Below, piece by piece: positions 25,153-34,258 of a stretch of 64,000 bases of DNA. The notes beneath the pieces are model-generated. The model had not been told where the DNA came from. It saw nothing but the letters and a program-made list of their open reading frames with translations, and did not search any database. The stretch is from the NCBI RefSeq assembly GCF_016658545.1, contig NZ_JACVZC010000004.1, positions 62,001 to 126,000 on the forward strand. Direction: 5' to 3'. Source of the stretch: Pseudomonas sp. S37. Its GTDB lineage: Bacteria > Pseudomonadota > Gammaproteobacteria > Pseudomonadales > Pseudomonadaceae. Both the position numbers and the translations under genes were made by a program. The first letter of the stretch is position 1. The number at the start of each line of letters is the position of its first letter.

Positions 25153-25566
25153 ATGAAAGAGCTGGATAACGTTACGACAACCCCTCCACCCCGTGTCCTC
25201 ATCGTAGAGGACGAACCCATGATTCGTGAACTCTTGACCTACTATCTCGAAGATTGGGGAGCTTACGTTAAAGCGGTAATTACCGCCGATGAGGGGCGTG
25301 AAGAACTGGCTTCAAAAGATTGGGAGCTGCTGCTCAGCGACGTTCAAACGCCAGGTTTGCTAAACGGCGTGGATCTGGCCTGGATAGCTCATCAGCAGAA
25401 ACCTCAGACGCGCATCATCGTCATGAGTGGCTACTACGAATTAGCCGGTGGAGCCTTACCCGACGGCGCGGTTTTCTTGCCTAAGCCCTGGCCCCTGACT
25501 CGGCTACACGAGATCATCGCCGGTGAGCTAGGGACGTTGGGTAATTACGATAATCTCTCTCGTTGA
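25153..25566 (+). CDS. Response regulator receiver protein
   Basis: The receiver domain of about 125 residues has VEDEP, the phospho-acceptor in LLLSDVQTPG, VMSGYY and FLPKPW. There is no DNA-binding domain. The start is uncertain: ATG 25153 has a weak ribosome site and ATG 25114 is an alternative. Its stop TGA overlaps the ATG of the RsbQ-like gene (TGATG), so this is the first gene of a coupled three-gene operon with the RsbQ-like hydrolase and PAS-histidine kinase. Confidence 0.83.
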   Translation: MKELDNVTTTPPPRVLIVEDEPMIRELLTYYLEDWGAYVKAVITADEGREELASKDWELLLSDVQTPGLLNGVDLAWIAHQQKPQTRIIVMSGYYELAGGALPDGAVFLPKPWPLTRLHEIIAGELGTLGNYDNLSR

Positions 25567-26519
25567 TGGTGTCTGAGACCACGATCCAATCGCAAGGAAC
25601 AGGTCAGTACAAATTCGTGGCAGTGGATAACGCTTGCTACTTGACCGCCAAATACCCACTATCACATCACTCTAGCCTGCCTGGCTACGAGCTTAAAAAG
25701 GCCCGCGCAGTGCATCTTCAGCGAAGGAATAACGTAAAGGTACGCGGGTGCGGCTGCGCGACGCTGATCTTTTTGCACGGCTTTGGCTGTGATCAATCCA
25801 TGTGGAATTACATTCTTCCGCATTATTCACAACGCTTTCGCGTTGTTCTTCTCGATCACGTGGGTGCAGGTGGGTCTGATCTGAGCGCCTACTGCGCCGA
25901 GAAATACAGCACCCTGGACGGTTACGCGAAAGACTTGAATGAAATCATCGATGAATTTGCCGAAGGCCAAGTCATTTTGGTGGGGCATTCAGTCAGCGCC
26001 ATGATCGCCGCGTTGGCCGATGGTGCCCGCCCTGGCCGCGTAGCTGCACACGTCATGGTAGGGCCGTCACCCTGTTACATCGATTCAGACGGATATACCG
26101 GTGGGTTCGTGGAAGACGATATCCATTCCTTGCTCGACACCTTGGACAGTAATTATCTCGGCTGGTCGAGTAACATGGCGCCGGTAATCATGGGAGCGCC
26201 AGGTCAACCGGAATTGAGCGATGAGCTGACCAACAGCTTCTGTCGAACAGATCCGGAAATCGCTAAGCAGTTTGCCCGCGTGACTTTCCTTTCGGACAAT
26301 CGAAAGGACGTAGTCGGCCTGCAAACCCCAACCTTGATCCTGCAATCCACCGAAGATCTGATCGCCCCAATCGCAGTAGGCGAGTATCTGAACAGCGTCT
26401 TACCGAACAGCGAGCTGTGCCTAGTGCCCAACATTGGACACTGTCCGCACATGAGCGCCCCACATGCATGCATAGAGGCTATGGACGCTTTTCTTGACTC
26501 GCGGTTCTCTACACCATGA
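25566..26519 (+). CDS. RsbQ-like alpha/beta hydrolase
   Basis: The core matches RsbQ of the Bacillus general stress response: RNNVKVRG...TLIFLHGFGCDQSMW, DHVGAGGSD, the nucleophile Ser in LVGHSVSAM, the acid in STEDLIAP and His in PNIGHCPHMSAP. In Bacillus, RsbQ works on the PAS domain of RsbP, probably supplying a small-molecule ligand; plant KAI2/D14 receptors are relatives. Here the next gene (ATGA overlap) encodes a PAS-histidine kinase, so the partnership is retained with another output. ATG 25566 gives a 44-residue N-terminal extension. GTG 25710, with AAAAGG upstream, would give the family length. Confidence 0.85.
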   Translation: MVSETTIQSQGTGQYKFVAVDNACYLTAKYPLSHHSSLPGYELKKARAVHLQRRNNVKVRGCGCATLIFLHGFGCDQSMWNYILPHYSQRFRVVLLDHVGAGGSDLSAYCAEKYSTLDGYAKDLNEIIDEFAEGQVILVGHSVSAMIAALADGARPGRVAAHVMVGPSPCYIDSDGYTGGFVEDDIHSLLDTLDSNYLGWSSNMAPVIMGAPGQPELSDELTNSFCRTDPEIAKQFARVTFLSDNRKDVVGLQTPTLILQSTEDLIAPIAVGEYLNSVLPNSELCLVPNIGHCPHMSAPHACIEAMDAFLDSRFSTP

Positions 26520-27685
26520 GCGAGGATGCGTGGGGCCCTACCGACGCAGCAGCGCTATTGGATCAAGCTCCCTGTGGGCTTGTTGTGACTACCGAGGACG
26601 GCACCATTCTCAGTGCTAATCGCACCTTTGCCACGTGGATCGGTTCTAGTCCATTCGATCTGCGTGGCCGGCGCTTCCAAGAGCTGTTGACCATGGGTGG
26701 CCGGATTTTTCATCAGACCCACTGGGCCCCGTTGATGAAGCTCCAGGGTTCAGTCGCAGAAGTGAAGCTCGATCTACTGCACACCAAGGGCCACGTCATC
26801 ACCATGCTGCTCAATGGTGCAAGACGTGAACATGCAGAGGGCGTTCGCAACGAACTAGCCTTCTTCGGCACCGTTGAGCGTGATCGGTATGAACGTGAAC
26901 TGCTTGCAGCACGCAAACGTGCGGAAGAATTGCTGTCAGAGAAAGCGACGGCTGAGCGCGACTTGAGGAATGCCCAGGCTGCGCTCGCTCTGGCTTACGA
27001 GCATTCAGAGCGAAGAGCCTCCTTTGCAGAGCAAATGATCGCCATTGCCAGTCATGATCTTAAAAATCCGCTAACGGCCATCAAAATGGCCTCGGAGCTG
27101 CTGGGTCGTGTAGAGCGGTGTGATAGGGAGCAGAAGTTGTTGAGCAGCATCGTCTCGTCTTCTGAGCGCGCTCACAGGATGATCGCCGATCTCCTTGATC
27201 TGGCCTCGGTACGGATCGGTCAAGGGTTACAGATCAAGCGTCAGCTCATTGATGTGTGCCGGCTCGTCGATCAAAGCGTCGGCGAACTGCGAGTGGCGTT
27301 TGCCCACGCCCAAATTCGACATCTGTCAAAAGGTGCAGGCTGGGCAGAGGTCGATCCCGATAGGACTCAACAGATGATCGGCAACTTGGTCGCTAACAGT
27401 GTGGCCTACGGTGATCTCCGACATCCAATAACCATCACGACGGAGCTGAGGAGCGGCGCCCTATGGGTCTCGGTTCACAATCATGGGCAAGTCATCCCCC
27501 AATCCCTCATTCCCGACCTATTCGAGCCGATGACCCGCGCGAGTGACCGAACAGACCACGTGAGGTCTGTGGGCCTTGGACTTTTCATCGTCCGCGAAAT
27601 CACGAATGCTCACGGTGGGACAGTCAACGTGTGTTCATCGCCCGATAGGGGCACGGCGTTTCAGATCCAGCTCCCTCTTCGCTAG
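26516..27685 (+). CDS. PAS-domain sensor histidine kinase
   Basis: The 389-residue soluble kinase has an N-terminal PAS domain (LDQAPCGLVVTTEDGTILSA through about residue 125) and a coiled linker (ERELLAARKRAEELLSEKAT). HisKA contains IASHDLKNPLTAIKMASELL, and the HATPase domain has IGNLVANSVAYGD and GLGLFIVREITNAHGG. Its ATG overlaps the stop of the RsbQ-like gene, which predicts co-translation and a functional pair. The response regulator at the start of the operon is its probable phosphoryl acceptor. Confidence 0.9.
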   Translation: MSEDAWGPTDAAALLDQAPCGLVVTTEDGTILSANRTFATWIGSSPFDLRGRRFQELLTMGGRIFHQTHWAPLMKLQGSVAEVKLDLLHTKGHVITMLLNGARREHAEGVRNELAFFGTVERDRYERELLAARKRAEELLSEKATAERDLRNAQAALALAYEHSERRASFAEQMIAIASHDLKNPLTAIKMASELLGRVERCDREQKLLSSIVSSSERAHRMIADLLDLASVRIGQGLQIKRQLIDVCRLVDQSVGELRVAFAHAQIRHLSKGAGWAEVDPDRTQQMIGNLVANSVAYGDLRHPITITTELRSGALWVSVHNHGQVIPQSLIPDLFEPMTRASDRTDHVRSVGLGLFIVREITNAHGGTVNVCSSPDRGTAFQIQLPLR

Positions 27686-27798
27686 CATGGCGAACCATAC
27701 GATAAAGGTCATCTGCGTAGCTGCCTGAATTGATCAATGAGGGATAAAGTTTCGACGGTCGACGCCAGTCACGCGTTCCCTTCACTGAGCTCTCACAG

Positions 27799-28407
27799 TC
27801 ACGAATGTATAGGTAGAGCGATGCCGAAGGCCACGAACAGCCCCCCGCAGAAACGATTGAAGCGCTGGCCGACACGAGCGAACCAAGGCCGCACACTTTG
27901 TGCTGCGCTCGCTACCAAGAACTCCACGATGAACTCGACCACCGCATAGGTCAGTGAGATCACCGCCGACTGCACGTAGACGTTATTGGCTGGATTCAAG
28001 AACGGTGGGATAAAGGCCGTGTAGAGCAGTAGCGCTTTAGGGTTGGAAATTGCCGATATCAGACCTTGGCGAAACAGCACCCAGTTGCTGCTGACCTTCA
28101 ATTCCGTGGTTTCCAGGCTTATAGGAGGAGAACGCCAGAGCGTAATTCCAAGCCAGATCAAATACAGAGCGCCGACAATTTTCAACCCCGTGAAAAGCGA
28201 GATCGACGTCTGAATCAGCACGCCCAGCCCTACAGCGCAGAGCGAGATCACAACCATAAATCCGAGTACCCTTCCGGAAATGGTGGACAAGGTGCAACGT
28301 GTGCCGTGGATAGCACCATGGGTAAGCACCAATAGAGCATTCGGGCCCGGCACAACCGCAATTCCCATACACGTGAGGAGATAGAGGATCCAGGTTTCAA
28401 ATTGCAT
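27799..28407 (-). CDS. LysE/RhtB-family amino acid exporter
   Basis: The 202-residue membrane protein has about six hydrophobic segments and the family signature MGIAVVPGPNALLVLTHGAI near the N-terminus. Such proteins export amino acids or their derivatives by proton exchange. ATG 28407 gives a normal LysE start (MQFETW); the frame is open to 28485. It is divergent from a LysR-type regulator gene 110 bp away, which is the classic arrangement for this exporter family. Confidence 0.9.
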   Translation of the reverse strand: MQFETWILYLLTCMGIAVVPGPNALLVLTHGAIHGTRCTLSTISGRVLGFMVVISLCAVGLGVLIQTSISLFTGLKIVGALYLIWLGITLWRSPPISLETTELKVSSNWVLFRQGLISAISNPKALLLYTAFIPPFLNPANNVYVQSAVISLTYAVVEFIVEFLVASAAQSVRPWFARVGQRFNRFCGGLFVAFGIALPIHS

Positions 28408-28516
28408 GGCAGCTCCGCGAAGCTCAGGGTGGCTAGTGGCCTGATACTGACGATGCCCAAGCATTAAGAAAAGCGCATAATCCAACAGACTACTATCCGC
28501 TTATCGAATACAAGAA

Positions 28517-29386
28517 ATGAACATTCAGGATTTGCAGATTGATTGGCTTAAGTGCTTCGTGGCGGTCGTGGACTCTGGATCACTGTCCAACGCGGCGGTA
28601 GAGGTACACCGGTCTCAGTCGGCTGTCAGCATGCAAATTAAAAAACTGGAAGGCGCCCTGAATTGCCAGCTGCTCATCAGGGGGCCACGAATTCTGGAGC
28701 TGACGCTCAAGGGACAAACACTCCTGGGTTACGCCCGACGTATGCTCGCGCTACATGCCGAAACCCAAGCCGCATTTCATGGCGAGCTATTGAGAGGAAG
28801 GATTCGACTGGGCGTGGCGGAAGACTACGCAGCTGCGTACCTGACGCCTGTCCTCAAGCGATTCGCTCCCCGCTATCCTGGCATCGACATTGAACTGGAC
28901 TGTGAGCAATCAGCTTCAATCATTCCCAGAGTGACATCGGACGAGCTTGACCTGGCACTGGTATCTCGTGACCAACCCAAGCGGGGCGCGGTGTTGTTCA
29001 GGGAAATGATGGTATGGGTTGGTTCTCAGCAATTCGAGTTGTGGAACCGTGACCCTCTCCCAGTCGCTGTCTATGAGCCTGGTAATCTGGCACGACAAAT
29101 CGCAGTCAACTCCCTCGCGATGCAGGGAAGAAATTACAAGGTGGTCTACAACAGCTCCAGCCTGACGGGTCAGCTGGCGGAGGTGGAGAGTGGGATTGCA
29201 GTGGCTGCATTGGCGAGATGCACCGTGCCCGATTCGCTTCAGATCCTCGGAACAGACCATAATCTCGCGCCGCTCGATTCGGTCGAGGTAGTCGTCTACC
29301 GAAGCAAAGCATCACAAGGCTCAAAGGCTGTAGACATGCTACGAGCCTTCTTGATCACTACCTTGAGGCTTCCAACGCCGAAGTGA
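28517..29386 (+). CDS. LysR-family transcriptional regulator
   Basis: The 289-residue protein has an N-terminal winged helix (FVAVVDSGSLSNAAVEVHRS) followed by the LysR effector-binding domain. It is divergent from the LysE-type exporter gene and most likely regulates it, by family precedent. The intergenic 28408-28516 should hold the shared operator. Effector unknown. Confidence 0.92.
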   Translation: MNIQDLQIDWLKCFVAVVDSGSLSNAAVEVHRSQSAVSMQIKKLEGALNCQLLIRGPRILELTLKGQTLLGYARRMLALHAETQAAFHGELLRGRIRLGVAEDYAAAYLTPVLKRFAPRYPGIDIELDCEQSASIIPRVTSDELDLALVSRDQPKRGAVLFREMMVWVGSQQFELWNRDPLPVAVYEPGNLARQIAVNSLAMQGRNYKVVYNSSSLTGQLAEVESGIAVAALARCTVPDSLQILGTDHNLAPLDSVEVVVYRSKASQGSKAVDMLRAFLITTLRLPTPK

Positions 29387-29453
29387 TTCAGACTTGATGA
29401 CATTGGCCCCCAACAGTTGACTGTCGACTGCCCCCCCCCTTCGGTTCAGATCA

Positions 29454-29672
29454 TCAAGTGGTGAGTATGATGGGCAACAGAGGCTTGCTGCGGGTACGCA
29501 GACGCGCACCAGTCAAAATTAATAGGCCAGACACCCCAAAAATGAAAAGGCTCACCAGGAGTTGTTGAACTGGATGAGAGAGTTCTCCCATCATCGCCAT
29601 GGTGATCAACCCCATGATCACGACAAAGACGGCACATCCAAACGCGGTAAGAAGCCATCCGACTACGCGCAT
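29454..29672 (-). CDS. Small membrane protein (72 aa)
   Basis: The protein has two hydrophobic segments (WLLTAFGCAVFVVIMGLITM and LLVSLFIFGVSGLLILTGA) joined by a short polar loop, and a basic C-terminus. CAGGGAG lies before ATG 29672. The start overlaps the stop (TGATG) of an upstream short helix-hairpin-helix ORF that contains an amber codon. Function unknown. Confidence 0.6.
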   Translation of the reverse strand: MRVVGWLLTAFGCAVFVVIMGLITMAMMGELSHPVQQLLVSLFIFGVSGLLILTGARLRTRSKPLLPIILTT

Positions 29673-29773
29673 CAATTTTCTCCCTGAACAGCTTCACGCT
29701 TTAAGATTTCCAATGTCTTCGGCCCAATGCCCTTGAAGCTGAGCAACTACGCGTCAAACTCAGCTGATTTCAT
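29672..29773 (-). pseudogene. Short helix-hairpin-helix ORF interrupted by an amber codon
   Basis: ATG 29773 opens MKSAEFDA, then TAG (29747-29749), then LLSFKGIGPKTLEILKREAV and QGEN before TGA at 29672. The motif FKGIGPKTLEIL is a good helix-hairpin-helix DNA-binding motif. With the TAG replaced by a sense codon the ORF would be 33 codons long and overlap the next start (TGATG). It could be a remnant of a longer protein. Alternatively a TTG start directly after the stop could give a 24-residue peptide. Confidence 0.45.
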
Positions 29774-29856
29774 TGACCCGCTCACGTCAGCATTCGTTCG
29801 AGATTCAAGCTCCGCAGCCGGGCCAGTACCGGCTCGTGCACTCGTATCTGCCCTTC

Positions 29857-31011
29857 TCATGCCCGGATTACCTTCCGCTGCGCTCGTAGCAATAGGCACT
29901 GAGCGAACCCGCCCGCGATGATCGCAAGGGCTGCGAGGACATAGATGACCTGCTCCCCAGCATAAGGCAGTAATGCTGCAACTCCTGCGGGTGCAAGCGC
30001 AGCAGCCGCTACTTGAATGAATCCGATGGCAGGAGCTAGACGATTATTCGAATCATTGGTGGCAACGGTCGCCATGTAATATGTCAGCGCTAAAGTCCAG
30101 CCGAAGTTCATCACGAATACAACCACGGCAAGCTCCATCGCCTGGTGCACGCCTCGCGATAGCATACCTAATGAGCAAAGTACCGCGAGCGAGCCAAGGC
30201 CAATCATAAGATTTCCCGCCAAGCGCTTGCCAAACAAGCTGGGTAAGGCCGAGCCAGGTAGTCCACCTAAAAGGCCAAGTCCAAGGGCCCAGCCAACGTC
30301 GATCAGCGCGACACCACCTTCCACCGCCAGGTTTTCGAGAAAGCCCCAAACCGAGTAAATGCCCAGCTGCAGGCACAACATGCCCAGCAGAGCGCATAGC
30401 CCTACCTTACCGCTGCCCTGCGATTGCACTGTGACCTCACAACTGTCGTTGGTTTGCAGCACGCGCACATCGGGCAACCAATGGCATATCAGGACAATGA
30501 GGCCGAACCAGGCCGCCAGAGCATTGATGGCCATATTCACCCCGTATAGCTCAGCGATCACTGGCAAAACAGATGCAAATGAAGCAAAGAGTAGAGTCTG
30601 CAAGAACAGCATTGCCCCATAAGAACGCGCTTGTTCAGGGAGACGTCCCAGCGCGGTTAGAGCACTACTGTACAGCAGTCCTCCGCCGATGCCAGCCACA
30701 AGCCGACACACTAGAAGGCCGACAAAATCTCCCGCTTGCGCGCAGCTGAGGTTGGCAGCAAGACCCACCAAGGCGCCACCGAGAGTCAGCAAGCGAGTGC
30801 CCACACGACGCTCGATAGGGGAGCTGAACAACGTGCCGCCAATTACCCCCGCCATCTCCACTGACAGCACCCAGCCCTGCTGCTCCAGCGGCAGGGCGAA
30901 TTTGCGGGCGAGCATGCCCAAGAACACGGGGCCAACACCGACGATCATGGTCGAGGCGATGGCGATGTAGATGAACATGGTGCGTGTGACGAGACCGTGG
31001 CGAGATGTCAT
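29857..31011 (-). CDS. MFS transporter of the amidohydrolase operon
   Basis: The 384-residue protein has about 12 membrane segments (for example MFIYIAIASTMIVGVGPVFL and GTLFSSPIERRVGTRLLTL). It is the last gene of a three-gene minus-strand operon: outer-membrane barrel, amidohydrolase, transporter, with gaps of 17 and 39 bp. Position suggests import of the amidohydrolase substrate across the inner membrane. The substrate is unknown. Confidence 0.82.
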   Translation of the reverse strand: MTSRHGLVTRTMFIYIAIASTMIVGVGPVFLGMLARKFALPLEQQGWVLSVEMAGVIGGTLFSSPIERRVGTRLLTLGGALVGLAANLSCAQAGDFVGLLVCRLVAGIGGGLLYSSALTALGRLPEQARSYGAMLFLQTLLFASFASVLPVIAELYGVNMAINALAAWFGLIVLICHWLPDVRVLQTNDSCEVTVQSQGSGKVGLCALLGMLCLQLGIYSVWGFLENLAVEGGVALIDVGWALGLGLLGGLPGSALPSLFGKRLAGNLMIGLGSLAVLCSLGMLSRGVHQAMELAVVVFVMNFGWTLALTYYMATVATNDSNNRLAPAIGFIQVAAAALAPAGVAALLPYAGEQVIYVLAALAIIAGGFAQCLLLRAQRKVIRA

Positions 31012-31050
31012 GGGCTGGTTCCAGGCAAGGCGGCCTAGTGGCCGCGAAGG

Positions 31051-32718
31051 TCAAAGGGCGTTGTGAACTACGCGGCCATTCATCATGGTCAGTGCTACTT
31101 CGGTCTTGCCGATGTCGTGTTTATTCAACTCAAACAGGTCACGCTCAAGGATGATTACATCTGCGCGTTTGCCTTCAGTTAGCGAGCCGATCTCATGCTC
31201 TAGACGGAGCTGATAAGCACCGTGCAGGGTATAGGCTGCGATCAACTGAGGAATACTCAGCTTCTCGTGGATATCCGGCATAACTGGCGCATCGGGCTCT
31301 CCGGCGAGCTGGCGGGTGTGACCCGATTCAATGTGTTCAACTGGACGGTGCTGGCACCGACACTGGCAAGCAAGACCGTCCATACCGATGGAAACGGTAA
31401 CGCCTTGGTCAACGAAACTTCGGAATTTGTACATCGAGCGCCACCGGGCATCGCCGTAGGAGCGGCGGATGGCTTCGGAGTAGGCGTCTACCACGCCCCA
31501 CTGCAACTGAGTATTCGCCAGAGCTCCAACTTGACGGAAGCGGGGAATGTCGTCTGGATGAGTGAGGAAGGCGTGAGTGATCACATGACGCCGGTCACGG
31601 GGAGGGTTCACGGAATTGGTGCGTTCGATTACATCCAGCGCCAAGCGCACCGCAGCATCCCCTACAGCATGGATCATGACATCAATGCCATGGCGGTCTG
31701 CTTCACGCACATTGCGCTCGAAAATTTCCACCGGCATGACAGTGCTGCCACAGCTGTCGGGCTTGTCGCAGTATGGCTCCAGCAGGAAAGCGGTGTGATT
31801 CATTTCGGTGCCATCGAGCATCATTTTCAGCGCCTGTGCACGCACCAATGGGGAGTGGTAGCGCTCACGCATATCTCGCAGAATGGCCACTGGATCTTCT
31901 TCTTCGCCTAGAGAGATATAGCTCCCCACCACCCGTAATTTCAGGCGGTCTTCGCGCTCTAGCTGCTGAAGAGTTTCATAGAGCAGATCCTGATCGCCGC
32001 TGGGATCGAGAAAGCCCGCGTCAAATACTGTGGTGATACCGGCAGCTACTAACTTCTCCTGCCACACGGCGATGGAACGCAGATACAGGTCAATGCCGGT
32101 AGGCAGGTAGCCGGCGTCGCTTATGCGCTTCATGAGCAAAAAGTACGCGGCACCGTCCACCACCACGCCAGTCGGTTCACCATTGACGGGGTCTTTCTCG
32201 AACCAACTAGCGCCATCTTCCACCGGGGGCGTGTCACGGTCGATGCCAGCAATTTCTAAGGCTTTAGTATTGACCCACATAGTGTGGTAATCGGTCGCCA
32301 TAAGACACACTGGTTTATCGGGGCAAATCGCATCCAAGGTTTCGCGGCGTAGCAGATGTGGAGGCACCAAAGCCTGGATCCAGCCCATGCCGGTGATGGC
32401 TTTCTCTTCTGGGTGCTCGTCGACGTAGCGCTTCAGCAGTTCTAGCATTTGCTCAGGGTCTTCATGATTGATGAAAGCCTGGAACGCAAACGCGGTAGTG
32501 CTGAAGTGCCAATGGGATTCAACGAAGCCTGGCAAAACCAGCTTACCGTCGGCATCGATGAATTTCGTATCAGGGCCGACAAAGGCCTGCACTGAAGCGT
32601 TGTCACCTACGTGCACGATACGCTCGGCACGTACCGCCAAGGCTTGGGCCCATGGTTTGTGAGCATCGACCGTATAGACGCGGGCGTTATGAATCAGATA
32701 ATCGGCGGGCAAGGTCAT
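31051..32718 (-). CDS. Amidohydrolase family 3 protein (YtcJ-like)
   Basis: The 555-residue metal-dependent hydrolase has the leading metal ligands in FVESHWHFS (His69, His71), then IHAVGD (349-354), THAFLTHPDD and a late Asp in SIGMDG (Asp447). The C-terminal EGKRADVIILERDLF is typical of amidohydrolase composite domains. Proteins of this type hydrolyse amide or related bonds in small N-acylated or cyclic compounds. Residues 448-458 (GLACQCRCQHR) are unusually Cys-rich for the family and may reflect a local compensated frameshift. It lies between porin and MFS genes and probably processes the imported compound in the cytoplasm. Confidence 0.85.
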   Translation of the reverse strand: MTLPADYLIHNARVYTVDAHKPWAQALAVRAERIVHVGDNASVQAFVGPDTKFIDADGKLVLPGFVESHWHFSTTAFAFQAFINHEDPEQMLELLKRYVDEHPEEKAITGMGWIQALVPPHLLRRETLDAICPDKPVCLMATDYHTMWVNTKALEIAGIDRDTPPVEDGASWFEKDPVNGEPTGVVVDGAAYFLLMKRISDAGYLPTGIDLYLRSIAVWQEKLVAAGITTVFDAGFLDPSGDQDLLYETLQQLEREDRLKLRVVGSYISLGEEEDPVAILRDMRERYHSPLVRAQALKMMLDGTEMNHTAFLLEPYCDKPDSCGSTVMPVEIFERNVREADRHGIDVMIHAVGDAAVRLALDVIERTNSVNPPRDRRHVITHAFLTHPDDIPRFRQVGALANTQLQWGVVDAYSEAIRRSYGDARWRSMYKFRSFVDQGVTVSIGMDGLACQCRCQHRPVEHIESGHTRQLAGEPDAPVMPDIHEKLSIPQLIAAYTLHGAYQLRLEHEIGSLTEGKRADVIILERDLFELNKHDIGKTEVALTMMNGRVVHNAL

Positions 32719-32735
32719 TGTCAGTCTCTCAATAG

Positions 32736-34055
32736 TCAGTAGCGGTAGGTCAAGTACATTTCGAGTGCACGGAAAGTGCTATCGCCGAACACCTGACGCG
32801 CTGCGGCTTTGGGCTTGACCCAGTTGAATGATGCCGAGGCGAAAATGCGTTCGGTGGGAGACCAGTCCAGATAGATCGTGTTTTCATCGGCGAACCGTCG
32901 ACTGGTAACCGCGACACCCTGGTAATTGGCTTGATCAAGGGAAAATTGATAGTGGATGGCGCCTAGCGCCACGGCGGGGTTCAGTTGAATGCGGGCGCGG
33001 TATTGATCGACCCGCTCGTTGGAATTGAACAGCAGGTAGTTACCCACGACGTCACCAACTAGCCAGGTGCTCCAGTCAATGAATCCCTTGGCCAAGGGAT
33101 CCCACCCTTTCTGTCGTTGATCTGACGGGTCGGGGTCACCCGAGAAACGAGCGTGTCGATAGCCCAGCTGAGGCTGAAGAGGCAAATCACTGAAGCGGTA
33201 ATCGGCTTGTGCATACCAAGCTTCAGCGCTATAGCTCACCCCTCTACCGTGCCCCCGCTGTAGGGCGTGTTCGGCATTGAAGGTAAGGTCGTTAAATCCT
33301 AGAAATTGCGCGTCCAATAGACGCAGGTTGTACACTTGCATACCGTCACGGGGCGCTTCGAACCGCTCGCCGTGCCCGGTAGATTCCACGGCCATTGCCA
33401 GCGCACCGAGAGTGGCGCTATCGACTAGACGGAAATCCACATTCAAACCATTCAGTCGATAGTCGCCTTGATAGCGGTCGGAGACGGCTAAGCTGAAAGC
33501 TTGGGCACCGATAGAGTCGTGCTGGTAGCTCAACAATGCCCCGTCATGGAAGGCTGAACGCGGGCCTAACCAGTAGCTCCCTTGGCCAAGGACGTCGAAG
33601 TTGCCGTCCATAACGATGAACCCGCTGCCTACCCGGTAATCCTGATTGCCTAGTCGCAAGCTCCAGTTACCTTGGCCTGCTCCAATGTATGCTTGCTCAA
33701 TTGCCACTTGGCCATCGCCGCCACGGGTGTAGCCCCCCGCGTCGCCGTCGCCCCAAGTTTGGCTCGCTACGACCGACACAGCGGTTTCAATCACACGTTC
33801 ATCGTCAACGGCAAGTCGCAGGGCGACGCCTGGTTTCAGGTACAACTCCTGCCAGTTCGCCTTATCACTCGCAGACAAACCACTGCGCTGATCAGTGCGA
33901 CCGGCGCCAAAATTAATTCCGTGAGTGGTGAGGCTCGCAGCCCCTGCAGACAAGGTGCTTTTGCCATGAACCTCACCAAGAGTGAAGTCATTTTCCCCCC
34001 ATGCAAATGGCGTAAGAAGACCGCCAAGCACAAAGGTGCCTAGAAAGGTACGCAT
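32736..34055 (-). CDS. Outer-membrane beta-barrel porin
   Basis: The 439-residue protein has a signal peptide (MRTFLGTFVLGGLLTPFAWG), alternating beta strands through its whole length and a terminal aromatic ending (EMYLTYRY) as required for outer-membrane insertion. It resembles OprD/AlgE-like barrels in size; I cannot assign the exact family. AGGA precedes ATG 34055. As the first gene of the porin-amidohydrolase-MFS operon it would give the substrate passage through the outer membrane. The divergent TetR gene is 200 bp away. Confidence 0.75.
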   Translation of the reverse strand: MRTFLGTFVLGGLLTPFAWGENDFTLGEVHGKSTLSAGAASLTTHGINFGAGRTDQRSGLSASDKANWQELYLKPGVALRLAVDDERVIETAVSVVASQTWGDGDAGGYTRGGDGQVAIEQAYIGAGQGNWSLRLGNQDYRVGSGFIVMDGNFDVLGQGSYWLGPRSAFHDGALLSYQHDSIGAQAFSLAVSDRYQGDYRLNGLNVDFRLVDSATLGALAMAVESTGHGERFEAPRDGMQVYNLRLLDAQFLGFNDLTFNAEHALQRGHGRGVSYSAEAWYAQADYRFSDLPLQPQLGYRHARFSGDPDPSDQRQKGWDPLAKGFIDWSTWLVGDVVGNYLLFNSNERVDQYRARIQLNPAVALGAIHYQFSLDQANYQGVAVTSRRFADENTIYLDWSPTERIFASASFNWVKPKAAARQVFGDSTFRALEMYLTYRY

Positions 34056-34176
34056 AAGAAATTCCTGTATCAGTAGTTTTTGTTGTCTACAGGGCAGCAA
34101 GAACGGTGCAGCAAGCGTTTAGTGGTTGGACTGATGTGCAGGCCGGTCTCCGCCGGCGTGAAGAATTTTTAACACA

Positions 34177-34188
34177 TAAAATATTTTA
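34177..34188. promoter_or_regulatory. Candidate operator between porin operon and tetR gene
   Basis: A perfect 12-bp palindrome (TAAAATATTTTA) lies in the divergent promoter region. It is flanked by a direct repeat AAGAATTTTT at 34161-34170 and 34197-34206. TetR proteins bind palindromes in such places. The assignment is inference, since AT-rich palindromes also arise in promoters by chance. Confidence 0.4.
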
Positions 34189-34258
34189 GTCAATAAAGAA
34201 TTTTTGCAGATCCAGAACCCTGTATGCTGTGACCATTCAAGGGGAGCGAAGGCATTCG

